From NCBI GenBank assembly GCA_947628165.1, contig CANQYV010000018.1, forward strand, positions 1 through 32,226: a DNA stretch of 32,226 bases, given 5' to 3'. Shown here one piece after another: positions 15,030 to 22,977 of the stretch. The position numbers were made by a program, and so were the translations under genes. The notes under the pieces were generated by a model. It was not told the origin of the DNA and did not search any database. It saw only the letters and a program-made list of their open reading frames with translations. Source of the stretch: an uncultured Clostridia bacterium. Lineage in GTDB: Bacteria; Bacillota; Clostridia; Oscillospirales; CAG-272. Position 1 is the first letter of the stretch, and each line of letters starts with the position of its first letter.

Positions 15030-17573
15030 ATGGAAAAAACCGTACACTATTCCGTGACCGGAATGTCGTGCGCCGCGTGCTCCTCGCACGTCGAACGCGC
15101 CGTCTCCGCCGTCCCCGGCGTCCTCTCGGTCACGGTCTCGCTTCTAACAAATTCGATGGCGGTCGCGGGAGACGCCTCCCCCGCCTCCGTCGTCGCCGCC
15201 GTCGAGGCAGCCGGCTACGGCGCCTCCCCGAAGGACGCGGACGCGGGCACAAATGCCCACGCAGCCCCCGCCGAAGCCGAAAAGGACGCACTCCGCGACA
15301 CCGAGACCCCGCGACTCCTTCGCCGCCTTCTCGTCTCGCTCGCGCTCCTCATCCCCCTGCTCTACGTCTCGATGGGGCACATGATGTGGGGCTTCCCGCT
15401 GCCCGCGTTCTTCACCGGCAACCACCTTGCCGTCGCCCTGCTCGAGCTGTTCCTCACAATGGCGATAATGTTCGTCAACCGCCGCTTTTTCACCTCGGGC
15501 GCGAAGTCGTGCCTGCACGGCGCGCCGAACATGGACACGCTCGTCGCGCTCGGCGCGGGCGCGGCGTTCGCATACAGCACCGTCGTATTATTTCTCATGA
15601 CCGGCGGTCACGACGCCGCCGCAAAATATATGGATGAGCTCTACTTCGAGTCGGCGGGCACGATCCTCACGCTCATCACACTCGGCAAAACGCTCGAGGC
15701 GCGCGCGAAGGGCAAAACGACGAGCGCGCTCTCCGGCCTGCTCTCGCTCGCGCCCGAAACGGCCAATGTCGAGCGCGGCGGCGTCGAGGTGACGGTCCCC
15801 GCCTCGGAGGTGAAGGTCGGCGACGTCTTTGTCCTGCGCCCCGGCGACCGCGTCCCCGTTGACGGCGAGGTCACGGACGGCGGCTCCGCCGTCGACGAGT
15901 CGCAGATGACGGGCGAGAGCATCCCCGTCGACAAAGCGCCCGGCGACGGCGTCTACTCCGGCACGATAAACGTCTCCGGCTTCATGAAGTGCCGCGCCGT
16001 CCGCGTCGGCGGCGACACGACGCTCTCGCAGATAATCCGCGCCGTCGGCGACGCCGCGGCGACAAAAGCGCCGATAGCAAAGCTCGCGGACCGCGTCGCC
16101 GCCGTGTTCGTCCCCGCCGTCATCGCTGTCGCCGCCGTCACGACGGCGGTATGGCTCGCGATCGGCCCCGGCTTCGGCTACGCGCTCGCGCGCGGCATCT
16201 CCGTCCTCGTAATCAGCTGCCCGTGCTCGCTCGGCCTCGCGACGCCCGTCGCCGTGATGGTCGGCAGCGGCGTCGGCGCGAAGAACGGCATCCTGTATAA
16301 AACAGCCGCCGCGCTCGAGGCGTGCGGCCGCGTCGACGCCGTCGCTCTCGACAAGACGGGCACCGTCACGTCCGGCGCGCCGCGCGTCACCGACGTCGTC
16401 CCCGCCGACGGCGTGACCGAGGCCGAGCTTCTCGCCACAGCGTCCGCCCTCGAGGAAAAGAGCGAGCATCCGCTCGCCGCGGCGGTTCTTTCGTATGCCT
16501 CGGAGCGCGGCGCCGCCGCCCCGGCTCCGGCGGACGCGAAATTCGAGGCGCTGCCCGGCTGCGGCGTCCGCCTCACATACGCGGACGGCGCCTCCGACTA
16601 CGCCGGCAGCCTCGCTTTCATCGGAACGGTTGCCGACGTTCCCGAAGCGCTCCGCGCGAGTGCGGAGGCGCTTGCCGCCGACGGAAAAACGCCGCTCTTC
16701 TTCACGCGCGGCGGGAAAATTCTCGGTATGACGGCGCTTGCCGACACCGTGAAGGAGGACAGCGCGCGCGCCGTCGCCGAGATGGAGGGTCTCGGCATCC
16801 GCGTCGTGATGCTGACGGGCGACAACGAGCGCACCGCGAACGCCGTCGCGAAGGCGGCGGGCATCGGCGAGGTGAAGGCGGGCGTCCTGCCGAACGGAAA
16901 GGCGGACGCGATCCGCGAGCTTGCGGGCGGATTCGGGAAGAATTCCAAAACCGCGATGGTGGGCGACGGCGTGAACGACGCGCCCGCGCTGACGTCCGCC
17001 GACGTCGGGATCGCGGTCGGCTCGGGCGCGGACATTGCCGTATCGGCGGCGGACGTCGTGCTCCTCTCGGGCAGCCTCCGCGACGCCGCGGCGGCGCTCC
17101 GCCTCGGCAGGCGCACGCTGACCAACATCCGCGAAAACCTCTTCTGGGCGTTTATATATAATGTGATCTGCATCCCCGTCGCCGCCGGCGTGCTTATCCC
17201 GGTCGGGCTCGAGCTTCAGCCGATGTACGGCGCGCTCGCGATGAGTCTTTCGAGCTTCTGCGTCGTCTCAAACGCCCTGCGCTTAAATTTCGTTCGTCCG
17301 CGCGACGCCTCCCATGACAGGAAAAGACGCCGCCGCGCCGATATAAAATCAACCGAAAAGGAGAAAAAGGAAATGAACAACGAAACTACCCTCACCGTAA
17401 AAGGAATGATGTGCGCCCACTGCGAGGCGCGCGTAAAGGCCGCCCTCGAGGCAGTCCCCGGAGTTGAGTCCGCCGACGTCAGCCACGAAAAAGGCACGGC
17501 GAAGGTCAAAGGTACAGCCTCCCGCGAAGCCCTCGTCAAGGCCGTCGCCTCCGCCGGGTACGAGGCGGAATAA
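15030..17573 (+). CDS. copA: Copper-translocating P1B-type ATPase with N- and C-terminal heavy-metal domains
   Basis: This 847-residue membrane pump should export Cu(I) from the cytoplasm using ATP. An N-terminal HMA domain has GMSCAACSSH (C14, C17). The membrane part holds the metal-binding CPC motif (SCPCSLGLATP, C397 and C399) and MSLSSFCVVSNALRL near the last helix. The cytoplasmic domains show the TGES actuator loop, the phosphorylated DKTGT (D441), SEHPLA and GDGVNDAPAL. Unusually, the frame continues past the last helix through a basic linker into a second HMA domain with GMMCAHC (C795, C798), the size and sequence of a CopZ chaperone. AAAAAGGAGACC precedes the ATG. The gene belongs functionally with csoR but is separated from it by repeat copy D; no own promoter is seen. 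Confidence 0.95.
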   Translation: MEKTVHYSVTGMSCAACSSHVERAVSAVPGVLSVTVSLLTNSMAVAGDASPASVVAAVEAAGYGASPKDADAGTNAHAAPAEAEKDALRDTETPRLLRRLLVSLALLIPLLYVSMGHMMWGFPLPAFFTGNHLAVALLELFLTMAIMFVNRRFFTSGAKSCLHGAPNMDTLVALGAGAAFAYSTVVLFLMTGGHDAAAKYMDELYFESAGTILTLITLGKTLEARAKGKTTSALSGLLSLAPETANVERGGVEVTVPASEVKVGDVFVLRPGDRVPVDGEVTDGGSAVDESQMTGESIPVDKAPGDGVYSGTINVSGFMKCRAVRVGGDTTLSQIIRAVGDAAATKAPIAKLADRVAAVFVPAVIAVAAVTTAVWLAIGPGFGYALARGISVLVISCPCSLGLATPVAVMVGSGVGAKNGILYKTAAALEACGRVDAVALDKTGTVTSGAPRVTDVVPADGVTEAELLATASALEEKSEHPLAAAVLSYASERGAAAPAPADAKFEALPGCGVRLTYADGASDYAGSLAFIGTVADVPEALRASAEALAADGKTPLFFTRGGKILGMTALADTVKEDSARAVAEMEGLGIRVVMLTGDNERTANAVAKAAGIGEVKAGVLPNGKADAIRELAGGFGKNSKTAMVGDGVNDAPALTSADVGIAVGSGADIAVSAADVVLLSGSLRDAAAALRLGRRTLTNIRENLFWAFIYNVICIPVAAGVLIPVGLELQPMYGALAMSLSSFCVVSNALRLNFVRPRDASHDRKRRRRADIKSTEKEKKEMNNETTLTVKGMMCAHCEARVKAALEAVPGVESADVSHEKGTAKVKGTASREALVKAVASAGYEAE
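17373..17573 (+). CDS. copZ: Embedded CopZ-like copper chaperone, possible internal start within copA
   Basis: In frame with copA, residue 782 is an ATG preceded by AAAAGGAGAAAAAGGAA, a good ribosome binding site. Translation from it would give a free 66-residue HMA protein starting MNNETTLTVKGMMCAHC and ending VASAGYEAE, exactly the length of stand-alone CopZ. The GGAGAAAAAGG stretch would encode the linker KEKKE in the fused form. Both a fusion and a separate chaperone could therefore be made from one reading frame. The domain is certain from sequence; independent initiation is inference. Confidence 0.55.
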   Translation: MNNETTLTVKGMMCAHCEARVKAALEAVPGVESADVSHEKGTAKVKGTASREALVKAVASAGYEAE

Positions 17574-17579
17574 CAAAAC

Positions 17580-17645
17580 GGGGGGGACTGCACAGTCCCC
17601 CCCGAACCCCTCCTATGCCACCGCGCCGCACGCCGGCGTTTTTTT
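17580..17645 (+). terminator. Terminator region after copA
   Basis: A strong hairpin (GGGGGGGACTG / CAGTCCCCCCC, 17580-17603) starts just after the copA stop but lacks a T-run. A second one, CGCCG-CACGC-CGGCG followed by seven T (17624-17645), is a typical intrinsic terminator. Confidence 0.8.
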
Positions 17646-17667
17646 ATGCCCTGCCATTGTAATACTT

Positions 17668-18545
17668 CCTGATTCTTTCCGTTCCCATGGGGGATATTCT
17701 CCGGCTTCAACCCCATTCTTTACCGTACCCGATATTCCTTTTTCTATAAGAGGGCTCGGCTCGCCCTCTTATAGATCTCCTCGCTTTCCGGGCTTTGCAT
17801 CATCAAACGGCGGTTTAGGGAAGCGGATAGCGTTTGAACTCACGAAGGGCTTTCTGTGGGCGCATCGGGTACTCGCTAACGCTCCGTCCCTCGCGCTTGG
17901 CGCTTTAAGGAAGCAGTACCGCGACGCATCTGTGCCGCAGCGCCACCGCGTGCGCCCCGCGGATATTCCGCTCGGGGTCATGCTCGGCAAGCAAGTCCTG
18001 ACGGGGTTGTGTAGCCGTATGATTTTCTCTGCCGTAGGCAGCGTGAGCCTGCGATTGGCGGGAGATGTCCATACGGCAAACATGTCCTAACGGCTTTCTG
18101 CGCGTATGGGAATTGTGCCGCAGTCCGACGTGCAGCGCACTAAACCATACGGCTACAGAATGCCGTAATTCTTTGCTTGCCGCGGGGGACTTATAGCGAC
18201 CCATCCGCGGGGCGCCCGCGCCGACGTGAGGCACAGAAGCGTCGCGGTACTGCTTCCTTAAAGCGCCAAGCGCGAGGGACGGAGCCGCTGCGCGGCGAGC
18301 ACCCGAGTCGCCCACACTAACGCCCTTCGGGAGTTCCTCCGCTCTCCGCTTCCCGCAAATGCCGTTTGATGATGCAAATCCCGGAGAACGAGGGAATCCA
18401 TAAGAGACTTTACGCGGCGTGGGAGCCGCGTAAAGTCCGCGAGCACGAGCCCCCTTATGAGAAAAGGGAGATCGGGTACGGTAAAGAATGGGGTTGAAAC
18501 CGGATGATATCCCCCAGTGGAACGGAAACAAACATGATTTCCCCG
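17668..18545. repeat. Long palindromic repeat, copy E1 (complete)
   Basis: This complete element lies between the convergent copA and transglutaminase genes. An inverted flank unit starts near 17668 (GATTCTTTCCGTTCCCATGG). The terminal hairpins are at 17744-17774 and, with the inserted inner stem, 18399-18459. Both arms are of the second subtype (GAAGCAGTACCGCGACGC on the left, GCGTCGCGGTACTGCTTCC on the right). The flank next to the hairpins, TTTACCGTACCCGAT, is answered by ATCGGGTACGGTAAA on the right. The direct flank unit ATCCCCCAGTGGAACGGAAA closes it. Confidence 0.85.
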
Positions 18546-18549
18546 AAGG

Positions 18550-19090
18550 CGCACGCGTCGAACCTCACCACAATTCCCGCACGGGCAGAAAGCCGTCTTT
18601 CTAATCTCCGCCGAGCAAGAACACCCCCGCCCGTCGCAGGCTCACGCTGCCTTACGGCAGAGAAAGCCATACAGCTAAAGAACCCCGTAAGCAATTGCCT
18701 GCCGAGCAGCATCCCCGAGCGGAATATCCGCGGGGCGCCCGCGCCGACGTGAGGCACAGAAGCGACGCGGTTAGAGAATTGCAGCGCCTGCGCGGAGGGG
18801 CGGAGGACCGTCGCTGCGCGACGGTCTGAGTACCCGAGGCGACACAAGATAGAAGTCACGGGTACTTTAATCGCTATCCGCTTCCCTAAACCGCCGTTTG
18901 ATGATGCAAATCCCGGAAAGCGAGGAGATCTATAAGAGGGCGAGCCGAGCCCTCTTATAGAAAAAAGAGAGTGGGTGCGCCCCGCGCGCAGAGCGGATAC
19001 GGATAATATCCCCCGAGGGAACGGAAAGAATCAGGATTTAGCCCCGAACGGACAGCCGAAAGCAATCCCCCACGGGCACGGAAACAAACC
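18550..19090. repeat. Palindromic repeat half-copy E2, centre inverted
   Basis: This block begins inside the centre of the element (CACAATTCCCGCACGGGCAG at about 18570) and contains only one arm. It ends with the terminal hairpin at 18930-18960 and two flank units. Its centre is the reverse complement of the centres of A, B, D and E1. It abuts E1 directly, so the pair looks like a recombination product. From 19091 to 19248 there is low-complexity G/C-rich sequence and an imperfect hairpin (CGGGCACGGGG / CCCCGTGTCCCG), but no gene. Confidence 0.8.
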
Positions 19091-19248
19091 GGATTTGCCG
19101 CAAAGGGTCAGGAATTAAAAAAGGGCTTCGGGTTTTTCAGGGGTTTTTGGGGCGCGCCCCACTCCCCCAAAAACGAACGGGCACGGGGATACGATCCGGC
19201 GTCTGCCGTCTCATAGCCCCGTGTCCCGAGTGAATCGCTTATTCGATT

Positions 19249-22200
19249 TTATTCGTCGTCGCCGCCGCCATCGCCGCCGTCACTGTCACCGCCGTCTTTC
19301 TTCTCGGCGTGAGCCACAGCCTCCGCGGGCGCTTCCTTCTTCTTGCTCCTGCGGAACGTGTCGATGATGATTATCGCAACGGCGACCGCCGATATCGCGG
19401 TCACGACCGCCCACAGCGCGTACTTCGACTCGTCGCCCGTCGCGGAGGGTCTCGCGGACGAGCTGCCCGCCGCCGTCGTGTCATCCGGCTTCTGCGTCCC
19501 GGGCTTATCCGTGTCCGCGGGCTGCTGCGACGCTGCCTTCACGGCTCCGCAGACGCACACGCCCTTGTCGTCGTAGGAATGCGCCTCCTTCGCCGCCGTG
19601 AACCCGCAGTCGGAGCACGTCCCGACGTGGCCGCTCTCGTCCTTCTCGTATGTGTAGACGTGCGCGACCGTCGCCGTCTTATATCCGCAGTCGGAGCAGA
19701 CGTGGCTGTGACCCGCCTCCGTCTTTTCGTCGACCTTCATCGTGTGCGCGACCGTCGCCGTCGTGTGACCGCAGTGGCAGAGCTGCCAGTGCCCGTTCTC
19801 GTCGTGGCTGAGCGTCTCGAAATACTCGTGCGCCACAGGCGCCGTCTCGTACTTGCAGTTTTCGCACTTCTTGTAGTGCATCGTCCCGTCAGCCGTCTGA
19901 ACCGTCTCAAGGACGTGCTCCTTCGCGCCCGCGACCTCGTAACCGCAGACATCGCAGGTGAACGAAGCCTTCGTGCAGTCGTCGGGCAGCTCGCCGCCCT
20001 CGCCGTCCGGGTCGGAATATTTGCCCGTGTGCTCAGCCTTCATCTCGGCCTCGCCGCACTCGGTGCAGGTCCTGTAGTGACCCGTCTCGTCCTTCGTGTA
20101 CTCCGTCGACCAGACGTGGACGTGAGCCACCGTTGCCGGCGGTATCTCCACCGTCTCGCCGCGCGCCGCTTCCGCCTTGACTACAGCCTCGGCGGCGAAC
20201 GTCGCCGATACCTTCACGTTGCCGAGCTTGTCGGCGTCCGCCGCCGATACGGTCAACTCAACTGACGTCTGTCCCGCGGCGTTTGCCACCTGCTCGCCGT
20301 TGACGGTGAGCGTGTCGATGACGTAGCCCGCCCCGGCGCTGACCGTGACCTTCTCGCTCGCGCCCTCGCCGAGCGTGAACACCGTACCCTTGCCGGACGC
20401 GGCGCTGCCGCCCTCGGACGAGGTGATGATGACGTTCTTGCCCGTCTCCTTCGCGGTGCCGTCATCCTTAACCGCCGCTATCGCGAACGGCGAGAACGAC
20501 TTGACCTCGATGATGAGACCGTATTCCGTGATGTAGCACGGTATCTCCTCGACGCCGACCGTGTTGCCCGCGTCGTCCTTTATGAAGTGGTAAGCCTTGA
20601 ACGTGACGCCCGCGTCCTCGGGGCCGTAGCCCTCCGGGAAGCCGAGCGAGATGTAAACGCTCTGACCCGTCTTGATTATCTGCTTCTTGCAGAGCGTCAG
20701 CTTGATGTTGTATGTCTCGGTTTTCTCGACCGTCTCATCCGGGAACTCGTCTCCGATGAGGTCGTCCATCTCTTCCTTTTCTTTAGGAGAAGTCGTCGTC
20801 GTGACGAGCATCAGGCGGTGCGTCAGCTCCTCGTCGATCGGCTCGCCGTCCTCGGTCTCCCAGCCGTCGCCGGTAGGGTCGTAGCCCTCCATCAGCTGCG
20901 GCTTGCCGAATACGTTCCAGTCCCAGCCCTGAGACTGAAGCGCGCAGACCGCGCACGGATGGTCGGCGCCGTAAGTCAGTTCAATAGGAGCCTTCCCGCT
21001 CTGCTTGCCGACGAGGCCCTTGATATGGAACGTGTAGAACACGCTGTCCGCCGCGAACATGTCGCTCGGCTTGAACTTGAACGTCAGCTTGTTCGGCGTA
21101 TTTTCGTCCCAGACAATGTCGGTGAGCTTGCTCGTCGCAACGCCGTCCTTGACGTCGATGCGCTTCTTCGTGTACTGCCCGTTCTTGTCCTGCCTTACTT
21201 CATTATAAAAGCACTCAAGGTCGATGTCTATCTTCTCGCCCTCGACGGGAACGAGGTCGTCGGTAAATTCGATCTCCATCGTGTACGTCGTGCCGTTGAT
21301 GATGAGCGTCGACTGCATGCTCGGCGACGCCGTCTTCGGATACGGCGGGATCTTATAATCGGAGGAGACGCGGAGGATGTCCGTCATCGCGAGAAGCTCG
21401 GAATTCGAGCCGTGGAAGAAGAGCAGCTCCGGCTGGTCCTTGTAGTCGCCCGGCGACTTCGTCGTCACCGCGAACTGAACGTATCCGTTGTAGGAGAGGG
21501 AGACCGTCAGCGCTTCCTTCCTGTCGCCCGGCAGATGCCAAGCCTCGGGGAGCAGATATCCCCAGTCCTCATAGGAAATGTCGCCCGTCTCGTCGTCTAT
21601 CATGACGTAGCGCTGGAGCATGTAGTAGCCGTTCTTCACGCACTCGCCCGCGCCCATGCCGAGGTAGCTGAGCGTGAACACCGTCGCCTGATCGGTGCCG
21701 CCGTCCTGGTCGATGCCGTTGTAGTCGGCGAGGACCGAGAACGCGCTGTCCGTCGTTCCGGCGGCGACGCCGTAATTCTTATAGTTGAGTCCCGGATACG
21801 AAAATTCGTAGTTCGCGCCGGAAAGGATGCCCGACGGGTAGTGATGCTTCGCCATCCGCTCCGCGCCCGCGAGGAAGTATTCGCGGTTCTCGTAGCCGTC
21901 GACGCCGTCCTTGCCGCCGCCCGTGGGCGATATCGGGTCGTCCATCGTCGCGTCGACGCCGTACCATGCGCCCTCGAGCTCAACGTAGTTCCAGATGTGC
22001 TGCTCGGGCGTCTCGCGGTCGTGCATGAACACACCGGAGACCATGACGCACGGGATGCCGAGCTCGTCCATCGCCGCCTTGAACGCGCGCGTGTACGCCT
22101 CGCACACGCCCTCGCCGCAGACGAGCGCGCCGTATGCCGTGCGGATAAAGCCCTTATTCTCGGGCTTGCAGGCGTTTTCGAGCTTGTAGGTGACCTGCCT

Positions 22201-22827
22201 TATCAGGGTGTCGTGAACGTACCCCGCCATCGCGGCTTCCTTCGTCTGACCCTGAACGGTGTCGACCTTCTTCGCGCCGTCGACGAGCTCGCCGAGCGCC
22301 GCGTCATATTCCTTTATCGCGGCGTCAACGCCGTCCTTCGACGTGAAGCCCTCGGTGTAGTACGTCGTGTTCCTGCCCGCGCCTATGTAGACGTGGTGCA
22401 CGCCGTCGGTGCCCTTCGTGATGCGGACGGAGAGCGCGGAGAAATCGACGTAGAACACGTCGGGGTTGTCCGCGTAAAACGCGTCGCGCGCCGCGGCAAA
22501 GTCCGTGAGCAGGTTGCCCGCCGCGGGATTGTTGCCGTTCATGTATGCGGAGGCGGTCGCCTGCGTCATAAACGCGTCGTCCTCCGTCATGTCAAGCGAG
22601 CCGTCGCCCGTTTTGAACGTGCCGTCCGCGAGCATCTTCTCCATCGCGCGGTAGAAAGGCTTCTGCGCCTCGGTCAGCTGGTCGAAGAACCAGTGCGTCA
22701 TCGGTACTCCCGACATTCTCTGACCCTCGGCGCCGAGCGTCATCACCGCGAGCGCGGAGGAAATGACCGTCGCCGCCGCAAGCACGAGCGCCAGCGTCAT
22801 TATCGTCCTTCTTTTCGTTTTCTTCAT
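19249..22827 (-). CDS. Large secreted transglutaminase-like protein with CxxC/His repeats and C-terminal membrane anchor
   Basis: This 1,192-residue protein begins with a signal peptide (MKKTKRRTIMTLALVLAA, ending near residue 33). A transglutaminase-like (papain-fold) domain follows at about 190-300, with Cys242 (GEGVCEAYTR), His277 (PEQHIWNYVEL) and Asp292 (YGVDATMDDP) as the triad; such domains act as proteases or crosslinkers. A long beta-rich middle is followed by a bacterial-repeat domain near 838-920. Then come about five repeats at about 930-1090 of the pattern HxH...W/H...CxxCG...H, which look able to bind zinc. The C-terminus has a Thr/Asp/Pro linker, PSATGDES, a hydrophobic helix and a long charged tail. 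The start is supported by AAAGGG upstream. The gene has its own promoter. Confidence 0.85.
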   Translation of the reverse strand: MKKTKRRTIMTLALVLAAATVISSALAVMTLGAEGQRMSGVPMTHWFFDQLTEAQKPFYRAMEKMLADGTFKTGDGSLDMTEDDAFMTQATASAYMNGNNPAAGNLLTDFAAARDAFYADNPDVFYVDFSALSVRITKGTDGVHHVYIGAGRNTTYYTEGFTSKDGVDAAIKEYDAALGELVDGAKKVDTVQGQTKEAAMAGYVHDTLIRQVTYKLENACKPENKGFIRTAYGALVCGEGVCEAYTRAFKAAMDELGIPCVMVSGVFMHDRETPEQHIWNYVELEGAWYGVDATMDDPISPTGGGKDGVDGYENREYFLAGAERMAKHHYPSGILSGANYEFSYPGLNYKNYGVAAGTTDSAFSVLADYNGIDQDGGTDQATVFTLSYLGMGAGECVKNGYYMLQRYVMIDDETGDISYEDWGYLLPEAWHLPGDRKEALTVSLSYNGYVQFAVTTKSPGDYKDQPELLFFHGSNSELLAMTDILRVSSDYKIPPYPKTASPSMQSTLIINGTTYTMEIEFTDDLVPVEGEKIDIDLECFYNEVRQDKNGQYTKKRIDVKDGVATSKLTDIVWDENTPNKLTFKFKPSDMFAADSVFYTFHIKGLVGKQSGKAPIELTYGADHPCAVCALQSQGWDWNVFGKPQLMEGYDPTGDGWETEDGEPIDEELTHRLMLVTTTTSPKEKEEMDDLIGDEFPDETVEKTETYNIKLTLCKKQIIKTGQSVYISLGFPEGYGPEDAGVTFKAYHFIKDDAGNTVGVEEIPCYITEYGLIIEVKSFSPFAIAAVKDDGTAKETGKNVIITSSEGGSAASGKGTVFTLGEGASEKVTVSAGAGYVIDTLTVNGEQVANAAGQTSVELTVSAADADKLGNVKVSATFAAEAVVKAEAARGETVEIPPATVAHVHVWSTEYTKDETGHYRTCTECGEAEMKAEHTGKYSDPDGEGGELPDDCTKASFTCDVCGYEVAGAKEHVLETVQTADGTMHYKKCENCKYETAPVAHEYFETLSHDENGHWQLCHCGHTTATVAHTMKVDEKTEAGHSHVCSDCGYKTATVAHVYTYEKDESGHVGTCSDCGFTAAKEAHSYDDKGVCVCGAVKAASQQPADTDKPGTQKPDDTTAAGSSSARPSATGDESKYALWAVVTAISAVAVAIIIIDTFRRSKKKEAPAEAVAHAEKKDGGDSDGGDGGGDDE

Positions 22828-22904
22828 GGTGTCATACCCTTTCGTAGGTGGGTTCTGTCAGATACATGTTACACAAAAGCATAACACATATTCGACATAT
22901 ACAT

Positions 22905-22932
22905 AATATACTAAATGATAGGCGTTTGTCAA
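22905..22932 (-). promoter_or_regulatory. Promoter of the transglutaminase-like gene
   Basis: The minus strand carries an exact TTGACA at 22932-22927 and TATATT 16 bases downstream (22910-22905), with TATTAT at an 18-base spacing as an alternative. The leader to the ATG at 22827 is about 70 bases. Confidence 0.75.
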
Positions 22933-22977
22933 GTGGAGAGCGGAATTTTGTTCCTTATTTTTTCATTCCCGACTTTT

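Noticed and set aside
20587-22884. A 765-codon plus-strand frame opposite the transglutaminase gene
   Set aside because: It is an antisense shadow with biased Arg/Val/Leu composition and no domain, while the minus strand encodes a signal peptide and catalytic triad.
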